64,000 bases of DNA from Zygaena filipendulae (GCA_907165275.2 OU015649.1:3316001-3380000), one strand, 5' to 3'; numbered from the stretch's first letter, positions 34,201-45,627 are shown. Notes: generated by a model from the sequence alone, not told the origin. A program made the numbers and translations.

Positions 34201-37200
34201 GCTTCCATATCTAAAATTACTGATCCGTTTAAAATAAGACTTCGTAGTTCAAATAGTGAATGCAGAGATAAAGTAGCGACGTGTGGTTTGGACCATCTGT
34301 TGCCACCCTCTTCAACGTCTTCTTCAAATTTGATCCATCTCGCCGTTTCTTTCCATTCAAGCTCGTCGCCCTCCCTAACCAGTTCCTCCATTTCGGAGAA
34401 AAGTGGATGGGACTCGAGTGTTGATTCATCAACATCTTCACCGAGAATGAATTGCACTCTTTGGGCCGGTGGAGTTACTGGAAAATTAGGACATCATCAA
34501 TGTTCTGTTTACGATAGATGTTAGTTTTAAAAACAAAAATCATCATGTGTATGAATTAACAGACGATGATATAACAAATCAATTTAACAAAACATCTATT
34601 GTGAAGTACCTAATAAAATGAATATAACGTTTAAAAATATAAAACTACACAATACACATGCCTCTGCCTAAATTAAGGATCCGAAATACAAAATAGGCAC
34701 TAATAAATAGAGAATTGAAAGCAATTCTCGGAATCAAAAATCCATGCTGTATCGAAAGACGGTAAATAAATCGTATTGTCTACATGTTTTTCAATCAACA
34801 ATTCTTACATGTTTCGCCGTCATCCGTTACACTTAGTCTTCTGCCCCGAGCCATTATGGCTGGCCCTACGAACGTTAATTATACTAATGTTAGCTAATAA
34901 CAATGTCAATGGCTGCCTCTTTGTGTAGTCATGGGGTGCTGTCATACAAGAGGCAGATTTGTTAAACAACTAGAGTTTCCTCTCGTATTTGTCGGTACGA
35001 GTTGATACCGGTTTACGTATTGCTTTGTAGAGTGGAAAGATTGTGGTTCCACTGGTTTTGCCTGCTTTAGTAAACGCCGAATCCTTAAATGGACGCAGAT
35101 AAGCAATGACATGTTAACCCACAATATTAAGTTATTGATTCAGAACGCTTTATTGAGCGTTATAAAACGTTTTATAATTATGTGTTTTATAATTATGTGT
35201 TTTATAATTAAAGTAAACACATAATTATTAAGTAAACATAAAAAAATATTGAAACAAAATGACGCTATGATTTTAAAACACGATTTACTCAAAATTTCTC
35301 CAATGTGGGTTAACACACTATTGCTTATCTATGTCTAAATAATATAAAAAAGCTAATGTGTGTTTGTTTGTTACGCTTCCACGCCTTAACTAATCAATTG
35401 ATCATCATGAAATTTTGCATACATATTTTCAGGGGTATAATAAACGGTATAAACACGCGTTAGTTTTTATCTCCAAATCCCCGCGGGAAATCCAAAATTA
35501 TCGCGGGTGAATCCGCGGCGAACAGCTAGTAATAATATAGATAGAGCTGCTGCAATGGCTACAATTTACAAATGTTGATTTGCAGTGAAACAAGTTATGC
35601 GTGACTGCATTCGCCCATGACCTCTTTGTCAGCCGGCAGACAGCCGCAAATAGAAGGTACCCTAACTACATAGAACTAATTGTAACGGTCGTCGCACACG
35701 GCACACAATGTCTTTCGCTACGTTTACCTAATATCTAATATCACACTGCTCATACTCCCTAGTACCTACTATAATATCATAATGTAAAAAATCTTTGGTG
35801 CAATAAAAGTATATTGTATTGTATCATTGGGCGAAACTGCCCAGTAATATATTTTTTTTTTCTACGTGGGTAAATGGTTGTTACGAGTTAATTAGATAAC
35901 ATAGATATATAAGTATTATAAATAGTAATAATTACCTATAAAGTCACATTGTATATTTGTATATGTATGTTTTGTATGTGTATTTGTAATAATAATAAAA
36001 AAAAATCGCATGGATAGACATCGGGCGAACTGCGTTCAGACATTTACTTTTTAGTTCTAAATTCGAAAAATTATTACCTTTTTTATTTTACCTACTCGTA
36101 TAATTTTAAAGTAGACATTTTCCGTTTCAGCGTTCCATGGGAACCCTTCGATGTAATCTCTACTAATATTATAAATGCGAAAGTAATTCTGTCTGTCTGT
36201 CTATCTGTTTGTCTGTCTGTTACGCTTTCACGCCTTAACGGCTCAACCGATCGTCATGAAAATTTGCATATAGGTACGTAGTCAGGGGTACAGAGAAGGA
36301 CATAGGGTACTTTTTATCCCGTAATTCCGGTGAAACCGCAGGGAACAGCTAGTGAGATATAAAATATATATTATTATATATACGTATGGTTGTTTTTTTA
36401 AATTAAGTACATTATGTTCAGAAAAAAATCATACATATTTTGGAAGTCCCAGAGTTCTCTCGTAAAATTTCAAGTTTATTTAGAAGTCGGTAATAAAATA
36501 TAGTCAACTTGTTATTTAACAAACAAGTGAGACATCAAAGCTTAACGAGCCATTTGTATTTTAACAACGACGCTTGCTTTTTAGGTACTGAAATAGACGA
36601 AGTGTGTTTGCCTAAATAAAAAAAAAATATGATAATCCAAAGCGAAAAATAGCAAAATATTTTCGTTGCAAAACCAACTTAAACCTATATTGTTTTGCCG
36701 TTTCTTCATTGGGGGTACAACTCAAATAAAAATATCATATTATACCTTCAGTAAAATCTCAGTAAAAAATAAAACGTGCCAACAATGAAATCAATAGCTG
36801 AATTATATTTTCGGATTTACACAAATGGTTTTATTATTGTGAACAAAATAGCGTTAATTACGTAATCATTAGGTACGCGTGACTTTTGGCGATAAAGACA
36901 TAAGTACCCGAAATCTAGACCTGATTTATTTATAGGTAGGTACAATATGTATGTATATGCTACGTTGTAGTTGTAGCGTCGTCGTAGCACGCCTACGCTT
37001 GCGCTCGTAGCTGCATGGCAGATTCTTTTGATGGTAATGTAACCCCGGGTCTTCTGGGGACGGCTTACCCAGAACCAGAGGATTTTAGGCTCCTACCCGT
37101 CCACTGCACACTAGCCTTCGCTGCCGAGGTCTTTAGAGAGTAGAGAGAGGATCTGGGGCTGGTACAAAAGGTCCCAAGGGTCGAAGTACCGAGGCTTTAT

Positions 37201-40200
37201 CGGCCTACCCATTAACTAAGATAAGATAAACCCGCAGTTTCACACGTAAATGTATCACTAATAAATGGTAGAGGAGGAGGTAAGCGGGGGGACCTCCCTC
37301 GCGTTGCACTCGCGCACACTATGTCATTATTATTAGGTAATTATTTACTTATGACAAATATATGCTCGGTCGGCATTTATTGCCAGATCAAACACGTTCT
37401 TATGCTACCGTATTATGTTAATTTGGAATTTGACACGTGAAGTACGTTTTGGTCACTAAAGAACTTCCAAAAACCGTGGGAGCGGAAGTCGCATGTAGCA
37501 ACTAGTTTTTTCATTATACTTCCTGTAATTGAAAAGTGGCCTAAAATAAGTTAAAATATTATATTGTGTTATACAGTGTGTAAAGTCGAAATGATGATGG
37601 ACAAAATTTTATTGTATAATGCGAGTGAGGAGAATGCGATACAAAATAAGAAGTGATGATACCTGGTTTGTCGGCGTCTTCGCCATCACGATGGTGCTGC
37701 TTGTGTTTCCGATGCGAGTGGCGTCGCGTGGGCACGTGCACGCCCACGAACACGGTGTGGGCTCGGTGCCCTGAAGACATGACAAACATGCAATAATCTA
37801 CGTATAATAAATGCAAAAGTAACTCTGTCTATATCTGTCATGACTGAAGTGCTTAAACGACCATCATGAAATTTTTCGGACACATTGTCAGGGGTACAGA
37901 AATGAACCTCAAAACGAATCGTGTGTTGATGCGGGTGAATGACCTTAACATTTGATTTATTGGCTCGCCAGCGGCAATACAACTCAAAGGAACGTTATAT
38001 GACCTTTAGGGTATGCTTTATCACATCGGCAACTAGCGCACTCAGCTTTCGTGAATACCAAATTTTTGAAAAATATATGGTGGATTTAAGAACAAAAAAA
38101 AGAAATAGAAAATTTTAAAATTGAAGCCTTGGCAGACGTTTCTCTACAAGAAGAAATTATAAAAAGAATACTGAAATTCATCAACGACTCTTTATGAATA
38201 TTTGGATTCCTAACTATTCAAGAGACACGCGTGAGATTTTGACTATCGTAAAGTTTCGAAAAAGCTTTTTTTTTTTTTTTTTAATAATAATCCACATCAC
38301 AACTCAACACATAGATCTACTTAATCCCACAGTAAGCTATTATTAGCTTGTGTCGTGGAAACCACGCAAACGTGGTATATACTACATATTATTACATATA
38401 TATTATACTATAGATATATAAACACACCCAGACTGGAAAATAGAACCCTGTGTTCATCACACAAAGTCCACCCCCACCGGGAATCGAACCCGGAACACCT
38501 TGATTAGCGTGTAGGCATGGTGACCTCTGCGCCAATCGGGTCGTCGAAACTTTAAGTACAGTCGGGTCGCTTTAAACTTTAAGTCCAACAAAAACAACAT
38601 CTGAAAGCTTTCTGTAATACCATATAACTCCAGCCAGCAATGCTATAAAGTTTCCTTGCAAATTCATTATTCTGTCCGCGTAAATCATTCCTTTTCATTG
38701 TTTCGACGGTTCGTGGAATTAAGTAAAGCCTTGAGTAGGTAAACCTGTGAAACTTGGCCATCATACAAAACTTTCTTGACAGCTCGGACGGGATATTTGG
38801 TAAACAATACGTTTTTTATTAATGACTTTTACAAATGTTAATGTATCATAAATACTTTCTCATCACTTACTAGCCATTTTCCCTCGGTTTCATCGTAATT
38901 TAGGTACCTACTCTTAAGTAGCCATAGGATATACGAACCTACTATTATTCCGGAAAATAATAATAAAAGTAGGAATCTAGCTCTCCTTGGAAAGCTAGAT
39001 TCCTCTCAGTGAAAAAATCTTAGAATCGGTTTTGTAATTTCAATTCAACTGAGTAAGAAATAAACATTTTCTGTTTATAAATAACTAGCTGTCCCGCGCG
39101 GTTTCGCCCGCGATAATTTCGGAGTTCCCGCGGGAATTCCAGATTACAATATAGCCTATGTTACTCAAGGATAATGTAGCTTTCTAATGGTGAATGAATT
39201 TTTGGAATCGGTCCATTAGTTTATGAGTTAAATCGTAACAAACAAACAAACAAAAAATCAAATCTTTCCTCTTTATAATATTAGTATAGATTAGTCTAGA
39301 TGAGTGTAAAGGTAGGTACTACCATATTTTGATTTGATCTTAAGAAAATGAATAAAATAAAACAATATTACTGTAGTACGCGTATATTTCAAATCAAATT
39401 AATTACGATGGAATTCAATTTGACAAAGTTGTGCTCCTTATACCAACTTAATGTGTGTTACTACGTTGTCTGTTGAAATTTCTTGCATTAAGGAAAATTA
39501 AAGAAGACATCTAGTGAGACCGCGTCCTTTGTTTTTTTTATTTTTATATATTTCAATGTTCAAGAACAAAACGGAATAATTCGAGAAATACGAGTAGGTA
39601 GGTATTAAGTACGTATTTTATTAGTCCCAAATCGTCACGTTATATATTCCTCGCACGAAACAGCTGTTGGTCATGCCACATTTATTCGCACGCTCTGTCC
39701 AAAATCACGGTTTACTAGCACACTGATTTAATGATAACCATAAAACCATTTATTGGCATGCCCAATGGGCATGCTGACTAATTTTTATTTTTTAGTCCGT
39801 CTTGTAGATTATTAAAAAATATTGGACACGTATTTTTTCTTTTTTTACGTAATCAAAAAATAACGGCGATATATTGAGTTGAAATTTCGCGTGACGTCAC
39901 TGTTCTGACAGTTTGTATGGCGGTTTTGCGGTTAGTGACGTCACGACCTCCTCATCCTAAACTTTAATGCGCATTATCTCTGTATATTTTAATTTATTTA
40001 AAAAAGCAAAAAATACGTGTCTATTATTTTTTTATTTTCTAACTGACGGACTAATTAGAATTTTGATTTTCAATAGTAGTCAACATCCCTATTCCCAAAC
40101 AAAATAAATTTATAATGAAAAAAAAAAAATTACGAAAAAGCTCAGGTATGCCAAAGAGGTTTCTTCAGGATGTGTTGCCATATTATTCGAAAAGAAGCAG

Positions 40201-43200
40201 AATGATAACTGGGAGAATATAAGGGAGAAATAACATATCAAACATGCAGAGGTTTAGGTCATTAAAAATTAAATGGGAATAAAAGCTTAGCAAATTGTTT
40301 ACTGAAAACTCTTTGAATGGAGGATGAAAGGTTAGACTCATATTCTAGCTTTTGCCCGCAGTTTCGCTCCAATTAATATAGATTTTGTCAATAAATTTCT
40401 ATCCTTCGGAGACTCTTCTTCTAGATGAAAGGTGCCTTGTGTCTTTTCTGTACCTACCTCTGACAACGTGATGATGCGGAATTTTATGATGATGGGTGTT
40501 TTAGTTAGGGCGTGAAATCTTAAGAAATAAACGATTCAAATTTGCATTTATGATATTAGTCTATAGGTATTAGGTAATATTATATTTGTAAGTTTACTGT
40601 AGTTTGTAAGTAGTGAATAGTCTCGGGAACTACGGAACCGATTCTAAAAACTTGCATTGACAGCTATAGTGTCCTTAAGAGTTTCAGAATACTTTTTAGA
40701 GTTTCCGAAGAAGTCCAAAAATCCACGCGGGTGAAACCACGAGAGAACAGCTAGTTAGGATATAAATAAAATAATACAAAACCAAAAAATAAAAATAAAT
40801 AAAGCTCAATCATAGTCATCTATAAAATAATAAAAGAGTAGAATCCGCGATTCTGTACATTGAATATTTTTACGTAAAATTGAGAGGGGTGATAAAAGAA
40901 GAGTAACCAAGCCCAAAAATAAGGTTTTTAAAATTCTTTTCTGTCTGTCTGTCTGTTCGCGATAATCTCCGCATCTACTGAACCGATTGTCATGCAGTTT
41001 CACAGTTAGATTAAGCTTAGCCTGAAGCTACATATAGGCTTTGTTTCATTGAAATCGGATGTCGGGAAAAAAAGTTGTTGTATAAAAACCTTTCATGCGG
41101 GTGAAACCGCGGGGCACAGCTAAGTAGAAAAATAAACCAATATGAGGCGCCATAGGCGGATCGTTTCGAATGAAACAGTCTGTCACTTAGCGAGAGAATG
41201 AGAGGAGATTGTACGTCAATGGCGATTGTTTTTGATTAAACACTCTAAGAGGTAACTAGAAGGAGTTTTAGAAAATTACTGAATAGATGAAAAACGGCGG
41301 GGAAAGTTTTTATAATATCGTCGATTTTGAAGATAGTGCAATGGTAATCGGTATACGGAGAGAAATCAATCAGACCGAAGAGATTTCGGTAGCCCATCGT
41401 TTCCCGAAGGATATGTTGGCGACACAATATCAGTGACCTGCAGCAGGCGCAGTGACCGGTGTCAATCATCTGCTAACTACAGGAGTATACTGACCAAATT
41501 TGGTGCCCAACCGAACACCGGTAGCAGAAATACTGTTGACCAATCTTCGATGGGGAACTTTTCGGTGGCGAACTTTACCGAACAAGGCCCTATTTTTCTC
41601 TCAGGGTATGCGGGCTCTACGTGTTAATGAATGATACACCCCATTTAAAAAAATAAACAATAATATCATTAAAATGTATTTTATGTCGAAAAAAATTATA
41701 CTTTAAAAGTTATTCAACATTAGTTTGGAGGTGACCTATCTACGAAATTCTAAGCGCTACACTCGCGCCTACCGGTTCGAATTTTTGTGCTGCGGGCGGC
41801 GTACGCGCCTAATATTGTATTATAAATAATTTAGACATGGGCTAGTAAAAATGAAAAAATATAACATATATTAAAACATAGTGCGATCGATTCGCTAGTC
41901 GATTCTGAACAAACTACTTTCTAGTTTTCAGTTAATTCATTAACACGTTGTATAAGGGTCTACAAGTGTCAAACGCAGACAAACCGATCGGATGAAATAG
42001 CTATTTTCTAACATAAAAGGTGTGTTTACATATTGGATGAAGCCTTTACACGATAGCTGTAAGCGATGATTGACTGAAAATCGATTTAGCGTCATTTCCT
42101 TCCATCTTTCATCGCTGTGCGAACGAGCGCTACGAGATAACTCCATTTGCCGCATGTGAAGTTAGCTTTAGGTGGGTATATAAACGCTAATCCACAGTCA
42201 CACAACACAATCATGACTTGATCCAATTTACTCACATTATACAGTGTTGTGGAAACAAATTATTTCTTACTAGCTGTGCCCCGCGGTTTCACCCGCGTGA
42301 GTTTCGGAATTCCCGTAGGAACTTCGAACTTCTCACCGCTTAAAACCTTCTATGAACTTTCATAAATATATCAAGATCAAAATTTTTGAAATCACTTCAG
42401 CCATTCTCGAGTTTTAGCGACAGAAACGAAAAGCAAATCATTTTTATTTGTAAGATTTGTGTTCTGTCACAACACACAAAGGATGTTGTTTTTAGTTGTT
42501 TTTATTACCTAAAATAAATGCGTTAGTTTGTGTGTGTTAGTCTGTTTGTTACTCTTACACTACGGCTTATACACCGGATTAATACAAAAGATACTTTATA
42601 TATATCGGAATTACCGACGGAATCCAGAAACACATGTGGGCAAAACCGAGGAGTCTGTTAATCTATAGTCTTCTTTAAAAATATATTATAAACCTAAGAG
42701 CGAAAGGTCCGTATTCCAAAAGGTTACTCAAGTCATGAACCTAGTTTTAAAACTAATTTCAAGTAAAGCTTTAATTTTAGAACCTTACTTGAAACGCGAT
42801 TCATCAATCAACAATCAGTTGAGTTATTTCCTTATTTTAGAACGACGCTTGAGTACTAATCTATACTCAAGCAAAGATTTGATCTTTGTTTACGGTCCGT
42901 ATTCCAAAAGGTTACTCAAGTCATGAATCTAGTTTTAAAACTAATTTCAAGTAAAGCTTTAATTTTAGAACCTTACTTGAAACGCGATTCATCAATCAAC
43001 AATCAGTTGAGTTATTTCCTTATTTTAGAACGACCTTGAGTACTAATCTATACTCAATCAAAGATTTGGTCTTTGTTTACGTCTATCATGTCAAGATAAC
43101 TCAACCAATCAGAGTTCAAAATCTCTACTCAAGACTAGTTTCAATTAAGAACCAATCAGAGTTCAAAATCTCTACTCAAGACTAGTTTCAATTAAGAACC

Positions 43201-44657
43201 AATCAGAGTTCAGAATCTCTACTAAAGACTAGTTTCAAGTAATTAGAACTTAAAACGCATTCTATAATAAGATGAACGCTTAAGTTATGATTTGAGCTTA
43301 AAATTAATCTCAAGAGAAACGTGATCTGAGTCACCTTCTGGAATACGGACCTAAATCACTGACCAAACACGAAAACTGCGCCACCTATGAAACTGAAAGA
43401 TTAGTTACAGTTTATAGGTAAGACATGTTAGCTAAGCACGGATCTCTCGGAGTTCTTGCAGGAACTCTTAAATCAATTAACACGGGTGAAACTGTAGGTT
43501 ATTCCCTTATAAATACAAAAGTTCCTACAGTGAGTAGGTTTGTTACACCTTCACGTTGACTTAGATTTGCACGTTTGGAACAGATGAACCGGAATTAATT
43601 TATATTTTATCCCGGAGTTCACGAGAGAATATCGAAACTGACGAGAGCAAACCCTAATACTATAGTTTCGCAAGACTGTTTCGCTGACTCCGCCGATGTA
43701 CCTGTCACGTCTGTCGCACACCACCATAGCGCAAGATGTCACAGAGTAAGTATATCATGACGAAGAACGACTTCCGTCGTAATGCCAGTTTCAAGAATTT
43801 TGTGGTGCGAGTCCCGACTAGTAAATTGGACACCTTTATGAGGGAGGACTTTTGGCCGAAATGTGTGGTCTACCGGCGATTCCGGGGCAGGATACCGACA
43901 GCTACCACCAGGGCGATACAGTGTCAAAAATAGTCTTACTAACGTTTTAAGTATTATTTACTAACAACCAATATTTTTATATTTGTATATTATGTTGGGC
44001 CTATGTTGCCTGAAAACAATAAATAAATAAAAATTTGTAAACCTACCGTTAATAATATCTAATCGTTTTATATTTTAGTCAATAAAACCAGATAAATATC
44101 GATATTTGTTTCTATCTCAGTCGGTAGTAGCTATACCGATGCCTTTTATTTTGGTTTCAGAATTTAACGTGAGGGCGGCGGCGCAGCGTTTCCGGAAAAC
44201 TGCTATACCCTCCGTACAAGTGACCCATTTGAGATCTGACCTATTTTCAGACTATGCAGCACCAGTTTGTGTAGACCTTCTGTTTTTAATAAAGTTAGGA
44301 GTAAACAGAGGTCAGATTCGTTAAGCCTGTTAGAATATTCGATTGATAACGTTAGTTTAAATTTATAATTTTAGTGAAATACAATATACATAAAACCTCA
44401 GAGGGAGAGAAAATATTGTACATTCCTCCCAGTTTCACCTACGTTAATTTCGGAGTTCCCGCGAGAATTCTGAGATGAAAGCTCATGTTATTTTGAATGA
44501 AAACTTGCCCACAAAACACACTGGTATTGTTATAACGTACTATCAATTCCACCAATTTTTAATTACCCTCAAAATCCTGTTCAGTGTAGTCATGATGTAC
44601 CGGTTTCCTCGCCGCTGGATCCGTAGGTGCCTCTTCGTCTTCAGCCCTAGTCTCCAT
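28196..44657 (-). CDS. Ndae1: Na+-driven anion exchanger / Na+-bicarbonate transporter, SLC4 family (whole gene, 13 exons)
   Basis: Thirteen exons on the - strand join in phase to about 1187 residues, close to insect and vertebrate Na+-coupled SLC4 proteins. The protein is a plasma-membrane transporter that moves bicarbonate with Na+ (often in exchange for Cl-) and controls intracellular pH; this is family knowledge. The N-terminal cytoplasmic domain (1 to about 440) has the [14 protein letters not shown] and [16 protein letters not shown] signatures. The membrane domain has many hydrophobic spans from about residue 470. It includes [18 protein letters not shown] and a DIDS-type motif KLKKG near 843-847. 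A Cys-rich extracellular loop in exons 7-8 has N-glycosylation sequons NYS, NWT and NGT. The C-tail ends AETSV. The Na+-coupled type is assigned by its closeness to NBCn1/NDCBE rather than AE1-3. A 5' UTR exon beyond 44667 is expected but not found. Confidence 0.95.
29344..29443 (-). CDS. Ndae1: Ndae1 exon 12 (C-terminal tail, two possible ends)
   Basis: Acceptor CACTTTTAG. It encodes [19 protein letters not shown] and ends DDPSTK at donor AAG|GTGTGC. If not spliced, the frame runs seven more codons (VCVDTKF) to TGA at 29320, giving a shorter protein without a PDZ motif. Confidence 0.75.
29789..29991 (-). CDS. Ndae1: Ndae1 exon 11 (C-terminal tail)
   Basis: Acceptor ACCTTATAG, donor AAG|GTAAAT, ends in phase 2. 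It encodes a variable, Asn/Lys-rich tail ([20 protein letters not shown]). Phase continuity on both sides supports it. Confidence 0.8.
30312..30554 (-). CDS. Ndae1: Ndae1 exon 10 (last membrane spans)
   Basis: 81 codons between TCATTTTAG and GAG|GTGGGA. It encodes [20 protein letters not shown] and the conserved [13 protein letters not shown]. Confidence 0.95.
30641..31306 (-). CDS. Ndae1: Ndae1 exon 9 (core membrane domain)
   Basis: 222 codons. It encodes [20 protein letters not shown], the GYHLDL and [20 protein letters not shown] signatures, and [10 protein letters not shown]. Donor CAG|GTAAAA. Confidence 0.97.
31390..31539 (-). CDS. Ndae1: Ndae1 exon 8
   Basis: 50 codons, phase 0-0, between TTTTTTACAG and AAG|GTAAAC. 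It encodes the end of the loop (NGT sequon, GGGC) and one membrane span, ending [13 protein letters not shown]. Confidence 0.92.
31636..31788 (-). CDS. Ndae1: Ndae1 exon 7 (extracellular loop)
   Basis: 51 codons, phase 0-0. It encodes three Cys (YECYC, ESCQ) and sequons NYS and NWT, the glycosylated loop of Na+-bicarbonate transporters. Confidence 0.9.
31895..32970 (-). CDS. Ndae1: Ndae1 exon 6 (cytoplasmic domain to first membrane spans)
   Basis: 1076 nt. It encodes [55 protein letters not shown], the first hydrophobic spans, and ends [10 protein letters not shown]...IYK at donor AAG|GTAATT. Confidence 0.96.
33427..33501 (-). CDS. Ndae1: Ndae1 exon 5 (probable cassette exon)
   Basis: 75 nt, symmetric phase 1-1, between CTTTACAG and GCGG|GTAACC. 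It encodes [20 protein letters not shown]. It lies in the variable linker of the cytoplasmic domain. Confidence 0.7.
33736..33858 (-). CDS. Ndae1: Ndae1 exon 4 (probable cassette exon)
   Basis: 123 nt (41 codons), symmetric phase 1-1, between TTTTATCAG and CCAG|GTCAGG. It encodes a Ser/Arg-rich segment with RRSSSRS. Vertebrate homologues show no close match here, so it may be alternatively used. Confidence 0.6.
33995..34477 (-). CDS. Ndae1: Ndae1 exon 3 (N-terminal cytoplasmic domain)
   Basis: Acceptor TTTTCCAG, donor AAA|GTGAGT. It encodes [31 protein letters not shown] and [19 protein letters not shown]. Strong family match. Confidence 0.95.
34809..34854 (-). CDS. Ndae1: Possible alternative first exon of Ndae1
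   Basis: ATG at 34854 opens [15 protein letters not shown] and ends at donor ACAT|GTAAGA in phase 1, exactly what exon 3 needs (joined as L-TPPAQRV). It lies about 330 bp upstream of exon 3. It would give a product without exons 1-2. No homologue was checked. Confidence 0.5.
35091..35335. mobile_element. MITE family D, copy 1, in Ndae1 intron 2
   Basis: The inverted ends are TGGACGCAGATAAGCAATGA and the reverse complement of CTATTGCTTATCTATGTCTA, both followed by TGTTAACCCACA. About 245 bp, non-coding. It lies roughly 240 bp upstream of the possible alternative first exon. Confidence 0.8.
35350..36355 (-). repeat. Two CCGCGG-core repeats in Ndae1 intron 2
   Basis: Reverse-orientation copies lie at about 35350-35532 (ending GGTGAATCCGCGGCGAACAG) and 36165-36352 (ATAATATTAGTA-type start reversed, GTCTGTCTGTCT microsatellite, GGTGAAACCGCAGGGAACAG). 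Confidence 0.7.
36356..37662. other. Ndae1 intron 2, remaining sequence
   Basis: No exon is recognised. 36990-37250 is more GC-rich, with CCCCGGGTCTTCTGGGGACG and runs of stop codons. It looks like a decayed repeat, but I cannot name it. Confidence 0.4.
37663..37770 (-). CDS. Ndae1: Ndae1 exon 2
   Basis: Acceptor TGTCTTCAG, donor CCAG|GTATCA. It encodes [14 protein letters not shown] and a His/Arg/Lys-rich stretch, as in vertebrate NBCs. Confidence 0.92.
38266..38547 (-). mobile_element. tRNA-derived SINE in Ndae1 intron 1
   Basis: It is nearly identical to the SINE at 7953-8237: same B-box GGTTCGATTCCCGG on the - strand, same TATATTATACTATAGATATA body. The tail is next to a T run at 38268-38283. 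Confidence 0.85.
39086..39290 (+). repeat. CCGCGG-core repeat in Ndae1 intron 1
   Basis: CTAGCTGTCCCGCGCGGTTT to CTTTATAATATTAGTATAGA; a full-length copy of the family. A - strand partner lies at 54671-54869. Confidence 0.8.
39775..40092 (+). mobile_element. Family B MITE, copy 8 (near-consensus), in Ndae1 intron 1
   Basis: It has ends ATGGGCATGCTGACTA / CAACATCCCTAT and both TGACGTCA palindromes (about 39893 and 39937). It closely matches copy 7. Confidence 0.85.
40905..41122 (-). repeat. CCGCGG-core repeat, - strand
   Basis: It contains TCTGTCTGTCTGTCTG followed by ACCGATTGTCATGCAGTTTC and ends CGGGTGAAACCGCGGGGCAC. 41130-42260 beyond it shows no gene. Confidence 0.65.
42269..42440 (+). 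repeat. CCGCGG-core repeat
   Basis: Starts CTAGCTGTGCCCCGCGGTTT, with TTTCGGAATTCCCGTAGGAA. The 3' end is worn. Confidence 0.7.
42714..43351. mobile_element. Inverted-repeat element with internal tandem duplications
   Basis: It is bounded by AAGGTCCGTATTCCAAAAGG (42714) and its near reverse complement CCTTCTGGAATACGGACC (ends 43351). The left 178 bp is duplicated in tandem (42716-42893, 42894-43070). A 47-bp unit beginning AACCAATCAGAGTTCAAAAT is repeated three times at 43104-43240. Open frames here are by-products of the duplication. Confidence 0.75.
43736..43933 (+). pseudogene. Fragment of a retroelement-type FP/ORF1 protein
   Basis: The 65-codon frame includes [19 protein letters not shown] and [15 protein letters not shown]. 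The layout SFKVxVP...WPxGVxxRxF is familiar from C-terminal parts of lepidopteran LINE ORF1 or FP-like transposon proteins. An AATAAATAAATAAAA tail follows at about 44020-44035. There is no upstream protein, so it is a dead 3' fragment inside Ndae1 intron 1. Confidence 0.4.
44567..44657 (-). CDS. Ndae1: Ndae1 exon 1 (coding start)
   Basis: ATG at 44657. It encodes [19 protein letters not shown] and ends QDFEG with donor G|GTAATT. An acceptor-like TTTGCAG ends at 44668, ten bases before the ATG, so an upstream non-coding exon is likely. Confidence 0.85.
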
Positions 44658-45627
44658 GGTCGATTTCCTGCAAATAATGAATGTATTCTAATATTAAGTT
44701 AAATAATAATAAATTAATTATTTTTTTAGTAAGTAGGCACCTATTGTCATTGTTATGGACCAAGGTTGTGATTAAGGAACTGTGGATATATTTGTAGATA
44801 GAAAATTTGAATATATTATTAATATATAAATATATTATTTGAATTTATAATTTAAATTTATAATAATTACAATATATAATATATATAATTTTAATACATA
44901 ATCTATATCTATGATTACCTATATCGAATTTTTTGGATCTGTTTAGTTAAAATATCCGCAGTTTTTTAATTTGCAACTTTGTTTCATAAAATTTATCCAG
45001 AGTAGTAATATTTTAATAGTTCATCCTATACTTTTATTTATAACGAGTCCAAAAGTAGGTTACTATTAGATTACCCATAGACGAAATTTTTGATGAAAAA
45101 AGCTTTAGATAAGTACCTCTTTTCGTCAAAATTTATTGGATCTCTCCTAAATAGGTTTTTTTTAAATATTTTGCCATTTTAAGGAATTTATTTTCTATCG
45201 TTTCATCTGACTTGAATTCAAATTTTTTCAACCACACGACAGCGTTTCATGTTTGTCGAGGTAATTCCACGAAATGAGGCAAGGAACTTTTACATTTTAT
45301 ATAGAGTTTAGAATAGTGGTTTTTATTGTTGTGATAGGTGTGAATTAAATGTCATAGGTATTGCTTTTAAAGCTCGCAATTGCCATAGTTTTCAGAACAC
45401 TGACATTGTATAGGTCTTAGGTATACGTATTAAATTTTCATAAAAGGCTGACTTATATTATTTATTTTCAGCCCAGTGTCTATTAAAATTTAGGTTAATC
45501 CTTTATGACATGGACCCGCAAAATTTAGTAACTTTATTACTTTTCAAATTTAGTATTTCGGCTTATATTTGTTGCCTTTATTGGTTGGTGTGCCTACTAG
45601 AAAAACTTCGAGATTCGACAATAAAAT

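Noticed and set aside
1709..40092. Idea that the PKA-like gene and the CRE-bearing MITEs form one cAMP regulatory system
   Set aside because: The co-occurrence is within one window only. The MITEs are a dispersed family and the kinase is 17 kb from the nearest copy, so nothing in the sequence links them.
42735..42926. 63-codon frame [10 protein letters not shown]...
   Set aside because: It spans the junction of a 178-bp tandem duplication inside a transposable element and has no protein similarity I know.
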